Shown here in pieces: positions 63,701 to 64,000 of a stretch of DNA of 64,000 nucleotides. Below the pieces are notes generated by a model. The model worked only from the letters and a program-made list of their open reading frames with translations, was not told the origin of the DNA and made no database searches. Origin of the DNA: Macrococcoides bohemicum. Its GTDB lineage: Bacteria; Bacillota; Bacilli; Staphylococcales; Staphylococcaceae. The DNA lies in assembly GCF_042658685.1 (NCBI RefSeq), contig NZ_JBHSQY010000005.1, one strand, 5' to 3'. The position numbers and the translations under genes were made by a program. Positions within the stretch are counted from its first letter, which is position 1. Each line of letters begins with the position of its first letter.

Positions 63701-64000
63701 AAAAGTTTCACTTCATTCTAAAAGATCATAGTTCTAAAACCATAGGCTCGACATCCGAAATAAATGTGTTGTTTCACTTCATTCTAAAAGATCATAGTTC
63801 TAAAACAACATGCGATATGCAGATGGTAAACAGTATGTTTCACTTCATTCTAAAAGATCATAGTTCTAAAACAAACACTACTCACACTATCAACTAAAAT
63901 TGTTTCACTTCATTCTAAAAGATCATAGTTCTAAAACCGTAGCTTTTTCCATAAGTTCATCTAATGTGTTTCACTTCATTCTAAAAGATCATAGTTCTAA
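60714..64000 (-). CRISPR. Large type II-A-like CRISPR array (leader beyond right edge)
   Basis: Forty-nine complete, apparently identical 36-bp repeats lie between 60714 and 63937, plus one 27-bp truncated copy (60819-60845) and a last one cut by the window edge (33 bases to 64000). In crRNA sense the repeat begins GTTTTAGAACTATGATC and ends GAATGAAGTGAAAC, the GTTTTAGA start typical of Cas9 systems. Spacers are mostly 30 bp, eleven are 29 and one is 31. I noticed no duplicate spacers. The degenerate repeat on the left marks the trailer, so transcription is leftward and the leader, cas9-cas1-cas2-csn2 and tracrRNA should lie to the right; none is visible here. Confidence 0.97.
60816..60845 (-). 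repeat. Truncated repeat unit inside the array
   Basis: After the second full repeat only 3 bases of spacer (ATA) and 27 of 36 repeat bases remain, a net loss of 36 bp from a 66-bp unit. This is an internal deletion near the trailer that removed most of one spacer and the distal part of a repeat. Confidence 0.85.

Overview
The window looks like chromosome of a low-GC Gram-positive in the family Staphylococcaceae, most likely Macrococcus or a close relative. The pcrA-pcrB-yerC-purB, nadE-pncB-nos and ppaC blocks and the aureolysin-like protease look staphylococcal. The four-gene spermidine operon, the ComQXPA-like locus and the large type II CRISPR array do not look like a typical Staphylococcus chromosome. 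The genus call rests on gene content and memory only. No tRNA, rRNA or insertion sequence was recognised.

Layout. 1-7.7 kb is a mostly minus-strand housekeeping block: pcrA (partial), pcrB, two VanY-type lipoproteins, yerC, purB, a NETI-motif/DUF5698 pair, nadE and pncB. 7.8-18 kb holds an MFS transporter, nitric oxide synthase oxygenase, a beta-helix protein, an isochorismatase-like hydrolase, ppaC, an oxidoreductase, an aldehyde dehydrogenase, the stub of an LPXTG surface protein, a nitrilase-family hydrolase and a lactonase. 18.2-21.9 kb is speA-speD-speE-speB (arginine to agmatine to putrescine to spermidine), followed by an MFS transporter and a YolD-like gene with a LexA-type box in its promoter.

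23.7-27.3 kb is the most striking locus: on the minus strand, a ComX-like pheromone precursor, a ComQ-like prenyl transferase, a ComP-like histidine kinase and a ComA-like response regulator. It forms one tightly packed operon in the order X-Q-P-A rather than the canonical Q-X-P-A. An LPXTG surface protein lies divergent to it and a secreted thermolysin-family protease lies 3 kb away; both are possible quorum targets (inference).

32-57 kb is ordinary chromosome: an XRE regulator with two membrane proteins, a C45-type hydrolase, a Nudix fusion, NamA, a HAD phosphatase, a CtsR-controlled Hsp20, an S66 peptidase, an M29 aminopeptidase, a HelD-like helicase, a monooxygenase/cyclase pair, cadC-cadA with its operator, a Trk/Ktr potassium channel subunit, a disulfide oxidoreductase, small membrane proteins and a GNAT protein.

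57-64 kb is a defence region: two overlapping DUF262 genes (GmrSD-like, one with a DUF1524 HNH domain), a small gene fragment with a terminator, and then the trailer end of a type II-A-like CRISPR array. The array has 49 complete repeats plus partial ones and runs off the right edge. It is transcribed leftward, so its leader lies beyond the window; no cas gene or tracrRNA is visible inside it. Outside the trailer are two decayed repeats of a different type, close to the repeat I recall for Staphylococcus aureus Cas9, spaced exactly one repeat-spacer unit apart.
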